From: CAWDYA01 sp963806495
Lineage (GTDB): Bacteria; Acidobacteriota; Polarisedimenticolia; JACPZX01; DASXTC01
Assembly: GCA_963806495.1 (NCBI GenBank)
Contig: CAWDYA010000007.1
Coordinates: forward strand, 124,001 to 188,000
DNA: 64,000 nt
Direction: 5' to 3'
Shown here: positions 46,564 to 59,765 of the stretch, piece by piece
Layout of the letters: every line of letters begins with the position of its first letter
Position numbering within the stretch: position 1 is the stretch's first letter
The notes under the pieces: model-generated
What the model saw: only the letters and a program-made list of their open reading frames with translations
Databases searched by the model: none
Told to the model about the DNA's origin: nothing
Position numbers and translations under genes: made by a program

Positions 46564-47469
46564 CTACCGGCGGGCCCGGGGCCTCGGCTTCCGGGCGGCC
46601 GTGGCGCCCGCCGTGGTGACGGCGCGGGACTTCAGGGTGGGGCCCCGGCCGGTGGCGGCGGTCGCCAGATCGTGTTCGCCCAGCGGCGTCACGTAGGCGG
46701 CCCCGTCCTCGCACGCCTTCAGGAGGGCGTCGGTGGGGTTGACCAGGAGCTTGAGATGGCTGGCCGCCTCGAGCATCTCCAGATCGGCCAGGCCGTTTCC
46801 CACCGAAACGTGGGGCACGGCCCCGAAACGCCTCAGGATCGCCTGGATCTTCCCTCTGCCGTGAGGCAGCGGCTCGATGACGCCGTCGGTCAGGGCGCCG
46901 TTGACGACGGCCACCTGCCCGGCCACGATGTCGGAAGAGTCGATTCCGAGAGGCTTGAGCGCGACTTCCACGGCCCATCGGGGCGACCCCGATACCACCA
47001 CGATCCGGTATCCGAGGTCCCTCAGACGGGAGATCATCAGGGCCGCAGGCCCGCTCCCGACCCCCGCGATCCCGCGAGCGCGCGCGAGCGCCTTCTGCGA
47101 GTGGAGGTAGATCTCGTCCTCGCCGAGCCCGGCCAGGCCCTCCAGCATGACGCGCACCATCGTCTCTTCGGAGCACCGTCCCTGCCGCGCCAGCTCCCTG
47201 AGCCGCGCGTAATCTTCGTACGGATCGTGGGCCGGCTCCTCGCCCGAGGCCCTCACCGTCCGGGCCAGGGGAGCGGCAGCCTGCCGGGTCAGCGCCTGCT
47301 GCTCGATGAGACGCTCCCAGAGCAGATCCGCGACGTCCTCATCCCACAGGGTGCCATCGGCGTCGAAGGCGGCGATTTGGGTCTGATCGGGTCTCAGCCT
47401 GCGCCACTGGCGGGCGAGACGCCCGCATTCCTCGACGACCTCATCGTACGTGGCCTGGCGGATGCTCAT
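46564..47469 (-). CDS. HAD-superfamily (phosphoserine phosphatase-like) hydrolase
   Basis: This 301-residue HAD-IB-type phosphatase has the nucleophile motif AAFDADGTLWDED, motif II VVVSGSPRWAVE, a lysine in HGRGKIQAIL and motif IV VGNGLADLEML. The cap region (about residues 45-120) is helical and the C-terminus is Arg/Pro-rich. The DxDGTLW variant and VSGS motif resemble phosphoserine or phosphocholine-type phosphatases; the substrate cannot be chosen. It lies between asnS and rimO with gaps of about 55 bases on either side. Confidence 0.82.
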   Translation of the reverse strand: MSIRQATYDEVVEECGRLARQWRRLRPDQTQIAAFDADGTLWDEDVADLLWERLIEQQALTRQAAAPLARTVRASGEEPAHDPYEDYARLRELARQGRCSEETMVRVMLEGLAGLGEDEIYLHSQKALARARGIAGVGSGPAALMISRLRDLGYRIVVVSGSPRWAVEVALKPLGIDSSDIVAGQVAVVNGALTDGVIEPLPHGRGKIQAILRRFGAVPHVSVGNGLADLEMLEAASHLKLLVNPTDALLKACEDGAAYVTPLGEHDLATAATGRGPTLKSRAVTTAGATAARKPRPRARR

Positions 47470-47523
47470 CCCTGGTCCTCCTGTCCCGTGCGCTCGAGGG
47501 AGAAGGCCTCGGGCCGGTGAAAC

Positions 47524-48822
47524 TCAAGGGTAGATGCGGCTCAACGTGCGGGGATAAGGGATGGTCTCACGGAGATGGTGGATACCGCACAGCCAGGTCA
47601 CGGTTCTCTCGATCCCCATTCCGAAGCCCGAATGCGGGACCGTTCCGTATTTCCGGATGTCCAGGTACCACTTGAAGGCCTCTTCCGGCAGACCGTGCTC
47701 CCTGATCCGCTTTACCATCAGATCATAGTCGTGAATTCGCTGGCTGCCACCAATTATTTCTCCGTACCCCTCCGGCGCGAGGACGTCGACGCAGAGCGCC
47801 TTGTCGGGCTGTGCGGCATCCGGCTGCATGTAGAAGGCCTTTGCGGCCGCCGGGTAATGCGTCACCATCAGCGGGCTGGCATTGAGGTTCGACAGGATCG
47901 TCTCGTCGGTGGCGCCGAAATCGTTCCCGTATTCGAAGTCGACACCTTCCCGCTTCAGCACGGCAGCGGCCTCGTCGTATGGCATGCGGGGGAAGGGCCG
48001 GCCGATCGCCTCGAGCTTCGATACGTCCCGCTCGAGCGCCTTGAGCTCCTCCTTGTTGCGATCCAGCACGCGACCCACGATGTACGTGATGAATTCCTCG
48101 GCAAGCTCCAGCAGCCCGGCGAGCTCCATGAAGGCCACCTCGGGCTCCACCATCCAGAACTCGGTGAGGTGACGCCGCGTCTTGGATTTCTCCGCCCTGA
48201 AGGTGGGGCCGAAACAGTAGACCTTGCCGAAGGCCATGCAGGCCGGCTCGAGGTAGAGCTGCCCCGACTGGGTCAGATAGGCGCGCTCGCCGAAGTAGTC
48301 GGTCTCGAAGAGCGTGCTCGTCCCCTCACAGGCGGCCGGAGTGAAGATCGGCGAGTCGATGAGCACGAATCCGCGCTCGTGGAAGAAGTCCCGGATCGCC
48401 TGGCACACCTCGCTGCGAACCCTCAGGATGGCATGGGGCCGGGAGGATCTCAGCCAGAGGTGCCGGTGATCCATGAGGAAGTCGATCCCGTGCTCCTTGG
48501 GGGAGATCGGGTACTCCGCCGCCACGTGGCGCGGTCTCAGCGTGGTGACGTTCACCTCGAAGCCGCCCGGTGCGCGCGGTTCCTTCCGCACCGTCCCTTC
48601 CATCTCGAACGACGACTCCTGCGTGAGGGTGTCGGCGATCGCGAACACTTCGGGCGGGACTTCCTTCTTGACGACGACGCCCTGCACGTATCCGCTGCCG
48701 TCGCGCATCACGAGGAACCGGATCCTGCCGATGTCGCGCTTGTGATACACCCAGCCGCGAAGGCTGACGGTGTCGCCGACGTGGTGCTCGAGGTCGCTGA
48801 TGCTGACGGGGGCCGCCGTCAT
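47524..48822 (-). CDS. asnS: Asparaginyl-tRNA synthetase
   Basis: The 432-residue class IIb synthetase charges tRNA-Asn. From ATG 48822 it has an OB-fold anticodon domain (VSLRGWVYHKRDIGRIRFLV), motif 2 FRAEKSKTRRHLTEFWMVEPE (the first 20 residues are diagnostic of AsnRS rather than AspRS) and motif 3 near FGMGIERTVTWLCG. Its ATG overlaps the TGA of the EF-G-like gene, so it is translated after it. Having AsnS means free asparagine is needed, giving at least one of the asparagine synthetases a housekeeping role. Confidence 0.94.
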   Translation of the reverse strand: MTAAPVSISDLEHHVGDTVSLRGWVYHKRDIGRIRFLVMRDGSGYVQGVVVKKEVPPEVFAIADTLTQESSFEMEGTVRKEPRAPGGFEVNVTTLRPRHVAAEYPISPKEHGIDFLMDHRHLWLRSSRPHAILRVRSEVCQAIRDFFHERGFVLIDSPIFTPAACEGTSTLFETDYFGERAYLTQSGQLYLEPACMAFGKVYCFGPTFRAEKSKTRRHLTEFWMVEPEVAFMELAGLLELAEEFITYIVGRVLDRNKEELKALERDVSKLEAIGRPFPRMPYDEAAAVLKREGVDFEYGNDFGATDETILSNLNASPLMVTHYPAAAKAFYMQPDAAQPDKALCVDVLAPEGYGEIIGGSQRIHDYDLMVKRIREHGLPEEAFKWYLDIRKYGTVPHSGFGMGIERTVTWLCGIHHLRETIPYPRTLSRIYP

Positions 48823-50918
48823 TCCTCGGACTCGTCGCCCTTGCCCGCGGCGGCCCTTGCCTCCTGCACGACCTTCTCTCTCAGATGCGCGGGGACCTCG
48901 TCGTAGTGGGAGAACTCCATGTGGTATTCGCCGCGGCCGCCGGTGATGGAGTTGAGCGTCCCGTTGTAGCTGAGCATCTCGGCCATCGGCACCTGGGCGT
49001 GGATGATGCTGTTGCCCGAGTCGGAGTCCATTCCCGACATCCTCCCGCGCCGGCTGTTCATGTCCCCGAGAATGTCGCCCGAGCACTCCTCGGGGATGAT
49101 CACCTCGACGTTCATGATCGGCTCGAGCAGGGTGGGGCCGGCCTCGGCGACGGCCTTCTTGAACGCCTCGCGTCCGGCGACCTGGAAGGCGATGTCCTTG
49201 CTGTCGACCGGATGTGTCTTGCCGTCCACAAGCGAGACACGCACGCCCGTCACGGGGAAGCCGGCGAGAACCCCTTCGCTCATCTTGGCCTGGATCCCCT
49301 TGTCGACGCTCGGCCGGTACTGCTGATCGATGACGCCGCCGACGATCTTGTCGACGAACTCGTACCCGCCTTCCTTGAGCGGCTCGATGTCGATGAAGAC
49401 ACGCGCGAACTGGCCGGCGCCGCCGGTCTGTTTCTTGTGCGTGTACTCGACGTACTTCACCGACCTGGTGATCGTCTCACGGTAGGGGATCTTCGGCAGG
49501 TGCAGGGTGCATTCCACGCCCTGCCTCTTGAGACGTGCCACCGCGACCTCGACGTGCTGCTGGCCGGAGCCGGAGATGAGCATCTCCTTGGTCTGGGCAT
49601 CGCGGCCGATTCTCAGCATCGGGTCGGCTTCGAGCAGTTTGTGCAGCGCCGAGGAGAGCTTCTCCTCGTCGCCGCGGCTCTTGGGCTCGATCGCCCAGGA
49701 GATCGCCGGCTCGGCGAAGACGACCCTGGGGTACTCGATCGCGTGGGCCTTGTCCGAGGCGAGCGTGTCGCCGGTGTGGGTGATCTTCAGTTTCTGGAAG
49801 GCGCCGATGTCTCCCGCGTGGAGCTCGCCGATCGTGGTGATCGTCTTGCCCTGGACCGAGTCGACCGGCCCGACGCGCTCGTTCTCGCCCTTGGTGACGT
49901 TGTAGACGCTGGAGTCGGCCTTCACGACGCCGGAGTAGACGCGGAAGTAGCTGATCTTGCCCGCGAACGGGTCGACCACCGTCTTGAACACGAGCGCGGA
50001 CATCGGCTCGGCGTCATCCGGCTTGCGGGACGCGGGCTGGCCGTCCGGGCCGACGCCGGTGACTTCGCCGCGATCCACGGGGGAGGGGAGATGGCGCACC
50101 ATCGCGTCGAGGATCGGCTGGACGCCGACATTGAGCATCGCCGAGCAGCACATCACCGGCATCAGCTTGCCGGCGCGCACGGCGCTGGTCAGCCCGGAGA
50201 CCAGCTCCTCCTCGGTGAGGCTGCCGGCCTCGAGATACTTCTCCATCAGCGCGTCGTCGTTCTCGGCGATATCGTCCACGAGCGCCTCGCGGGCGGCCGC
50301 CGCCCGTTCGGCGAGATCATCCGGGATCGCCCCCTCGGTCGGCTTGCCCGAGCCGTCCTGCGGCCAGGTGAATGCCCTCATCCTGATGAGATCCACAACG
50401 CCGGTGAAGTCCTTCTCCTCGCCAATCGGGATCTGCACGGGTACGGCGTTGCGGCCGAACGCCGCCTGGATCGATTCCACGCCGCGGCTGAACGAGGCCC
50501 GCTCACGATCCATCTTGTTGAGCACCAGCAGGCGCGGGATGCCGAACTCGTCGCAGTACGACCAGACTTTCCGGGTGCTCACCTCCACTCCCGAGACGGC
50601 GGAGACCACCACCACGGCCGAGTCGACGACACGCACGCTGCCTCGCGACTCGTGGAGGAACGCCCGGTATCCGGGCGTGTCGATGATGTTGACCTTGGCC
50701 TTCTCCCATTCGAGAAAGCACAGCGCGGCTGAAACCGATTTCTTGCGAGCAATCGATTCCTCGTCGAAGTCCGTCACCGTGGTGCCGTCGTCCACCTTGC
50801 CGAGACGGTTGACGGCCCCGGCGTCGAAGAGAAACGCCGACACGAGGCTCGTCTTCCCCGTCTGGCCGTGCCCGATGACACCCACATTACGGATCTCCGA
50901 GGCCTGGTAGGTCTTCAT
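48819..50918 (-). CDS. fusA: Elongation factor G-like GTPase (EF-G2 type)
   Basis: This 699-residue translational GTPase is of the diverged EF-G paralogue group. The G1 motif is GHGQTGKTSLVSAF, G3 DTPGY and G4 NKMD, followed by EF-G domains II to V (GDILGDMNSRRGRM). The long canonical EF-G N-terminal GHIDAGKTT is absent, so this is probably not the main translocase. A TAAGGAGG site five bases before the ATG at 50918 decides the start over the TTG at 50921. A strong promoter lies about 70 bases upstream, and asnS is coupled downstream. Confidence 0.88.
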   Translation of the reverse strand: MKTYQASEIRNVGVIGHGQTGKTSLVSAFLFDAGAVNRLGKVDDGTTVTDFDEESIARKKSVSAALCFLEWEKAKVNIIDTPGYRAFLHESRGSVRVVDSAVVVVSAVSGVEVSTRKVWSYCDEFGIPRLLVLNKMDRERASFSRGVESIQAAFGRNAVPVQIPIGEEKDFTGVVDLIRMRAFTWPQDGSGKPTEGAIPDDLAERAAAAREALVDDIAENDDALMEKYLEAGSLTEEELVSGLTSAVRAGKLMPVMCCSAMLNVGVQPILDAMVRHLPSPVDRGEVTGVGPDGQPASRKPDDAEPMSALVFKTVVDPFAGKISYFRVYSGVVKADSSVYNVTKGENERVGPVDSVQGKTITTIGELHAGDIGAFQKLKITHTGDTLASDKAHAIEYPRVVFAEPAISWAIEPKSRGDEEKLSSALHKLLEADPMLRIGRDAQTKEMLISGSGQQHVEVAVARLKRQGVECTLHLPKIPYRETITRSVKYVEYTHKKQTGGAGQFARVFIDIEPLKEGGYEFVDKIVGGVIDQQYRPSVDKGIQAKMSEGVLAGFPVTGVRVSLVDGKTHPVDSKDIAFQVAGREAFKKAVAEAGPTLLEPIMNVEVIIPEECSGDILGDMNSRRGRMSGMDSDSGNSIIHAQVPMAEMLSYNGTLNSITGGRGEYHMEFSHYDEVPAHLREKVVQEARAAAGKGDESEE

Positions 50919-50987
50919 CAACCCTCCTTACGTACGGTCAGCCGCAGGTGTAGGGAAAGACGCGTAAGTCTTTGATTTTGAACGCGG

Positions 50988-51016
50988 ATTATAACACGGC
51001 GATCCGGAGGGGACAA
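50988..51016 (-). promoter_or_regulatory. Sigma-70-type promoter for the EF-G-like/asnS operon
   Basis: On the minus strand TTGTCC (51016-51011) and a perfect TATAAT (50993-50988) are 17 bases apart. A start near 50981 leaves a leader of about 60 bases containing an AT-rich stretch and the TAAGGAGG ribosome site. Confidence 0.65.
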
Positions 51017-51039
51017 CAGCGGAATGCGCCGTGAGCCAC

Positions 51040-51759
51040 TCAGCGGGGAGGCTTGGTCGTGACGTCCTCGTAGATCTTCCTGACCTGCGCCTTGACCACC
51101 GGGCAGCCCGGGTCGTTGACGAGGCAGAACGCCAGCGTCTCGTTGTGACAGCCGCAGGTACACATCTCCCGGTTCACCCGCTCGAGGAACTCCTTCCTCA
51201 GGAGAGGATCGAGCTTCTCGATGTCCTCGTAGCCGGGAAGCTTGGCGTAGAAGCCGGGGCGGACATCCACGATCGGCCCCTTCTGCGTCGGCGTGACGGG
51301 GCGGGCCACCTCCAGCGGGACCTGTTCCGTCGCCTTGCCTGGCGACGGCGGATCGGGGACGGGCTGGCGCGCGTCCTCCATCCTGCGGGCCCGTTCCGCG
51401 TCCCGGTAAGGCTTTATCGCCAGCTCGAGGTCGGCGCCCGAGATACCGGTATACCGCCTGAACTCGGCCAGGTTCTCGAACTTCTTGCCCGCCGCGCGAT
51501 GGGCCATGATCTTGTCGACGACCTCCTCGGTCAGCCCGGGATCGCCCAGGAGCACTTCCCGGCTGGCCACCTGGATCTTCTGCAGGAACCTGCTCGCCGC
51601 AGGGTAGGCCTCCGGCTTGAACGGCTTGTGCTTGGGTGCCGGTTCGGCGGCCATGACGACAGGGGAGGCGATCAACAGGGCGGCGCCGAGGCCCAGCATG
51701 ACATGACGGAGCAGGGATAGAAGCCGGCCGGGACGGGATGGGCTCGAAAAGCTGATCAT
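51040..51759 (-). CDS. Exported protein with helix-hairpin-helix-like region and a CTCGCH...C...C motif
   Basis: The ATG at 51759 follows GGGGAGGT at good spacing and gives 239 residues with a signal peptide (hydrophobic VMLGLGAALLIASPVVMAAE). The mature N-terminus has helices (LGDPGLTEEVVDKIMAHRAA and LAEFRRYTGISGADLELAI) reminiscent of helix-hairpin-helix motifs in exported ComEA-like proteins. The C-terminus holds REMCTCGCHNETLAFC followed by LVNDPGCPVVKAQVRKIYED, a four-cysteine plus His cluster similar to that of PCYCGC-type exported proteins. It probably binds a metal or forms disulphides. Function unknown. Confidence 0.55.
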   Translation of the reverse strand: MISFSSPSRPGRLLSLLRHVMLGLGAALLIASPVVMAAEPAPKHKPFKPEAYPAASRFLQKIQVASREVLLGDPGLTEEVVDKIMAHRAAGKKFENLAEFRRYTGISGADLELAIKPYRDAERARRMEDARQPVPDPPSPGKATEQVPLEVARPVTPTQKGPIVDVRPGFYAKLPGYEDIEKLDPLLRKEFLERVNREMCTCGCHNETLAFCLVNDPGCPVVKAQVRKIYEDVTTKPPR

Positions 51760-51837
51760 CGGAAAGTACCTCCCCACAAAGGACATAGGCGCGAGACGGA
51801 CGGAGGATTCTAGGCCCCCGCCTCGTATGTGTCAAGG

Positions 51838-51867
51838 TGGACAGGCGTTTCAGGCCTGTGCCATAAT
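51838..51867 (+). promoter_or_regulatory. Candidate promoter for the surface-protein operon
   Basis: TGGACA (51838-51843) and CATAAT (51862-51867) differ from consensus by one base each, with an 18-base spacer. Transcription would begin about 7 bases past the -10, just before the AGGAGGA ribosome site at 51881-51887. Confidence 0.55.
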
Positions 51868-51891
51868 CGCGCGTCCTGACAGGAGGATTCC

Positions 51892-53324
51892 ATTTCGCGC
51901 GCTACACCGGGCGGCCGTCTCGCCGTCGTGGCCCTGCTGACGCTCATGGCGGCATCGAGGGCGGCGGCGCTCACCGACGAGGAAGCCTACCGGGGGCTCG
52001 TTTTCGCGGGCACGCACCCCGGCGGCCGCACGGCGGGGATGGGAGGGGCCGGACTGGCGCTGATCGACGATCCGGCCGGTGTGGTCCTCAACCCGGCGCG
52101 GCTGGCCGCGATCACCCACAGGAGCGCGCTGGTCGGGATCGCCGCAAGGATGTTCGACGACGACTCCACCGCGACCGGTCTGGTCCGGCCCGATCCTTCC
52201 ATCAACCCTTACGCCGGCACGGACATCACGGGCGACACGTCCGTCGACGAGCCGATCCGCGCGGCGCTGCTCGCCTACGCCCATCCATTCGCCTTCCGCA
52301 GGCCGCTGGTGCTCGGTGTCGCCCGGGAGCGGGTCATGGATCTCTCGATCTCGGCCTCGGCTCGCGCGCTCACCACGCCGCTGGCGGCCCCCGTGACGCC
52401 ATCCGGCGGAGACGAGATCCTGATGACGTCCCGCAGCGACCTGGATATCGCGATTACCCGGTACGACCTCGGCGCGGGCTGGAGGATCACGCCGCACTTC
52501 TCGGTCGGCGGAGCGGTCGTCGTCGGGCAACTCGACCTGTCTTCGAGCACCACGGGCAGCCTCGCCGACCCGCTGCAGTTCACCGTGCCCGGGATGTTCG
52601 ATCCCCGGTTCGGCGGCACCGCGCCGATGCCCCTCACGAAGGTCCGCTCCGGCGGGTCGGACACGTCCGTCGCCTATACGTTCGGCGCCTGGTGGCGCGC
52701 CGCGCCGGGTGTCTCCCTGGCGACGGCCTTCACCCGCGGGAACCGGTTCTCTGTGCCGGGCACGAGCCGTGACCTCCTGACCGGCAGCCGGCGATCCTTC
52801 AGCGACGTCATCAAGGTGCCCGACCGGGCATCGCTCGGTGTGGCATGGAACCCGTTCATCCATCGCGCCTCGGCGCGGCTCCAGAGTCTGACGATCGCCT
52901 GCGATCTGGAGAGAGTCCGGTACAGCGACCAGCTCGATGGTTTCGTGTCTCGCAGGACCATCATGACAGATCCCCGATTCGTGCATCGAGTGCGGTTCGA
53001 CGCCGATGATGCCACGGAGGCGAGGCTCGGCGCCGAGTACGAGGAGAAATTCCTGACATGGACGCTCGCGGTGCGCGGCGGCGTCTACACTGCCCACGAC
53101 GGGCGCGTTCATCTGGCGGACGCTTCGGGCGGTCCGGCCGTCCTCCGCGGGTTCGGGAGCGCCCTCGAAAGCAGCGATGCCTACGCGCGCGACGACACGG
53201 AGGTGCACGCCACCGTGGGCGCCGGCGCGCGCTTCTACGGGTTCACGCTCGACGGGGCGATCGACGTTGCGGGTTCCGGCACGAGCGTCGTGGTCTCGAC
53301 GACGTTCGGGGTCGGACGGCGGAG

Positions 53325-53328
<4 letters not shown>
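51892..53328 (+). CDS. Outer-membrane beta-barrel protein (PorV/FadL-like), possible ATT start
   Basis: The mature protein opens with EEAYRGLVFAGTHPGGRTAG and GMGGAGLALIDDPAGVVLNP, the pattern of PorV/UPF0164 and FadL-like barrels. It then shows about 14 alternating strand segments, ending TSVVVSTTFGVGRRR. A good signal peptide (SRATPGGRLAVVALLTLMAA) is complete only if translation starts at the ATT at 51892, five bases after AGGAGG; the first standard codon, GTG 51928, would leave a signal without positive charge. It is translationally coupled (ATGA) to the FG-GAP/TSP3 gene, suggesting they act together at the surface. Confidence 0.7.
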
Positions 53329-57464
<4,136 letters not shown>

Positions 57465-57468
<4 letters not shown>

Positions 57469-58043
57469 GGAAACCGCGCATGCCGCTCCTCGTGCTGATG
57501 GCGGTGGCGCTGCTCGCGGGCGGGTCGCCCGCGGCGGCGCCCGATGACGCGCCCGGTGTCGCGACCGAGGTCGTGGCCGTGCCGCCGCCGACGGGTGTGC
57601 TCTCGGGGCGCGTCTTCCTGAAGGACGGGATCACCGGAGTGCCGGGAGCCGATCTGTCCTTTTCCAGCCCTGTCTACGGCACCGTGGAGAAGGTCAGGAC
57701 CGCGCGGGACGGGAGGTTCAAGCTGCGTCTGCCCGTCGGCGAATACACGCTGAAGATCGCCCGGCGGCTGGACGTCTATGAGTCGGTCTCCGTCTTCACC
57801 ATACCGGGTCACGGGAGGATCGGCGTCGATTTCCTGCTGCTGCCGGACATGGAGCGGGCGCCTCCGGTGGCGTCGGCGAGGGCCGCCGGCGATATCGGCC
57901 CCGATCCGAGACGCACCGAGCCGGTCGTCATCGGCACGGTGGTCGACATGATGCGGCCGCCCGACCGTGCCTGGAGCCGGCGGTGGGCGGAGGCGCTCGG
58001 CTTCTTCGGCAGCGTCCTGGCGGTGGCGCTGGCGGCGCATTGA
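57465..58043 (+). CDS. Exported carboxypeptidase-regulatory-like domain protein
   Basis: This 192-residue protein starts at the ATG overlapping the preceding TGA. It has a signal peptide (MPLLVLMAVALLAGGSPAAA region) and a beta-sandwich of the carboxypeptidase-D regulatory type (GVLSGRVFLKDGITGVPGAD and DGRFKLRLPVGEYTLKI). A hydrophobic stretch near the C-terminus (ALGFFGSVLAVALAAH) could be a membrane anchor. It is the third gene of the barrel/TSP3 cluster and may help fold or attach the giant protein. Confidence 0.6.
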
Positions 58044-58044
58044 G

Positions 58045-58899
58045 ATGAAACTCAAGGAGAGTCTCGACGCGCTGTGCGCGAGCTATGACGGCCGGTTCGT
58101 CGAAACCGACCCGGTCTGCTTCCCCCGGCGGTACGCGCGCCCGGAGGACCGCGAGGTGGTCGCCTTCATGACCGCCGCCCTGTCGTACGGACGGGTGCCG
58201 CAGATCAAGAAGAGTGTGGAAAGGCTGCTGGAGATCCTGGGTCCCGAACCGGCGGCCGCCGTCCGCCGATTCGAGCCGGCGGCGGGTCGCCGGGCCCTGT
58301 CCGGGTTCGTGCACCGGTTCAACGACGGCCGGGACGCGGGGCTGCTGCTGTACTTCGTGAGGCAGATGCTCGAGAGGGGAGGCACGATCGAACGGTTTTT
58401 CCTCGAGGGGTACGCGGCGGGAGACGACGACATCGGCCCGGCGCTCTCCTCGTTCGTCGAACGGGCGCTTGCGCTCGATTGTTCGGCGTATTATCGGGGG
58501 GGCTCGCTGCCGGCCGCGGCGGGAGTGAGATTCTTCCTCCCCTCGCCGGCGGACGGGTCGACGTGCAAGAGGCTGGCGATGTTCCTGAGGTGGGTGGTGA
58601 GGCCCGACGACGGTGTGGACCTGGGGATCTGGCGCGGGATCACCCCGTCGAAGCTCGTGATCCCGCTCGACACGCACGTCTCGAGGATCGCGGCGTACAT
58701 CGGCCTGACCGCACGCCGCACCGTCGGCTGGAAGATGGCCATCGAGGTGACAAGGAGGCTGCGGGCGCTCGATCCGGACGACCCCGTGAGATACGACTTT
58801 GCCCTGAGCCGTCTCGGCATCCTGGACGCCTGTCCGCGGCGGCGCGATCCGGTCAAATGTGCAGAATGCGGGCTGCGGTCGGTGTGCGCTCTGTCATGA
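58045..58899 (+). CDS. TIGR02757 family protein
   Basis: This 284-residue cytoplasmic protein matches the uncharacterised TIGR02757/DUF2400 family. It shows YARPEDREVVAFMTAALSYG, the arm FVHRFNDGRD, FLPSPADGSTCKRLAMFLRW and VDLGIWRGITPSKLVIPLDT, and ends in a CX2CX-type cysteine cluster (CPRRRDPVKCAECGLRSVC). That terminal arrangement resembles the iron-sulphur loop of HhH-GPD DNA glycosylases. The gene overlaps the DNA-repair endonuclease IV gene, which fits a nucleic-acid role; that is inference. Confidence 0.8.
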   Translation: MKLKESLDALCASYDGRFVETDPVCFPRRYARPEDREVVAFMTAALSYGRVPQIKKSVERLLEILGPEPAAAVRRFEPAAGRRALSGFVHRFNDGRDAGLLLYFVRQMLERGGTIERFFLEGYAAGDDDIGPALSSFVERALALDCSAYYRGGSLPAAAGVRFFLPSPADGSTCKRLAMFLRWVVRPDDGVDLGIWRGITPSKLVIPLDTHVSRIAAYIGLTARRTVGWKMAIEVTRRLRALDPDDPVRYDFALSRLGILDACPRRRDPVKCAECGLRSVCALS

Positions 58900-59765
58900 A
58901 GATCCTCGGCGCGCACATGTCGATTGCGGGCGGTGTCGACCGTGCCATCGAGCGTGGCGCGGAGGCCGGATGCGACGCGATCCAGATGTTCAACAAGAGC
59001 AGCAACCAGTGGCGGGCCAAGCCGATCGACGACGCGGAGGTGGCGAGGTTTCGAGCCGCGATGATCGCGAAGGGGATCTCGCCGGTGGTATCGCACGGCT
59101 GCTATCTGATCAACCTCGCCTCGCCCGACGACACGCTGTACGAGCGCTCCATCGTGTCGTTCGGCGAGGAGATGGACCGGTGCGAGCGTCTCGGGATCCC
59201 TTACCTGGTGACTCATCCCGGCTCGCACGTCGGGTCGGGTGAGACGGCGGGCATCCGGCGGATCGCGCGCGCGCTGACGCGTCTGTTCGGCGAGCGTCCC
59301 GGCGCGCGGCTGCGCGTGCTGCTCGAGACCACGGCGGGGCAGGGGAGCAGTATCGGCCACCGGTTCGAGCAGCTCGCTGCGATCATCGCGGGCGTGAGCT
59401 CCCCCGGGAGACTGGGCATCTGCGTGGACACCTGCCACGTCTTCGCGGCAGGCTACGATCTGCGCACACGCAGAAGCTATGCTGCGGTCATGTCCGAGCT
59501 GGACGACGTGATCGGCCTGAACCGCGTTCAGGCCTTCCATCTCAACGACTGCAAGAAGGACATCGGCTGCCGGGTCGATCGTCACGAGCACATCGGCAAG
59601 GGGTTCCTCGGGGTGGACGCCTTCCGGTGGCTGATGAACGATCCACGATTCGACGGAGTGCCGATGCTGCTGGAGACGCCCAAGGGCCCGGACCTCGCCG
59701 AGGACAAGGTGAACCTGGCCCTCCTGCGCAGCCTGATGAAGCGCGGGAGGAGGGCGCGCCGGTGA
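58896..59765 (+). CDS. nfo: Endonuclease IV (AP endonuclease)
   Basis: Nfo cuts DNA at abasic sites. The 289-residue TIM-barrel protein has GAHMSIAGGVDRAIERG, AIQMFNKSSNQWRAKP, VSHGCYLINLAS, LVTHPGSHVG, RLGICVDTCHVFAAGYD, HLNDCKKDIGCRVDRHEHIG and MLLETPKGPD, which hold the trinuclear zinc ligands. It starts at an ATG overlapping the TIGR02757 stop and ends at a GTGA overlap with queE, so it joins a repair gene to the queuosine operon. Confidence 0.95.
   Translation: MKILGAHMSIAGGVDRAIERGAEAGCDAIQMFNKSSNQWRAKPIDDAEVARFRAAMIAKGISPVVSHGCYLINLASPDDTLYERSIVSFGEEMDRCERLGIPYLVTHPGSHVGSGETAGIRRIARALTRLFGERPGARLRVLLETTAGQGSSIGHRFEQLAAIIAGVSSPGRLGICVDTCHVFAAGYDLRTRRSYAAVMSELDDVIGLNRVQAFHLNDCKKDIGCRVDRHEHIGKGFLGVDAFRWLMNDPRFDGVPMLLETPKGPDLAEDKVNLALLRSLMKRGRRARR

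Noticed and set aside
51850..53208. Open frame antisense to the barrel gene
   Set aside because: It reads as Arg/Gly/Asp-rich low-complexity sequence without a family, and it opposes a gene with signal peptide, promoter and ribosome site.
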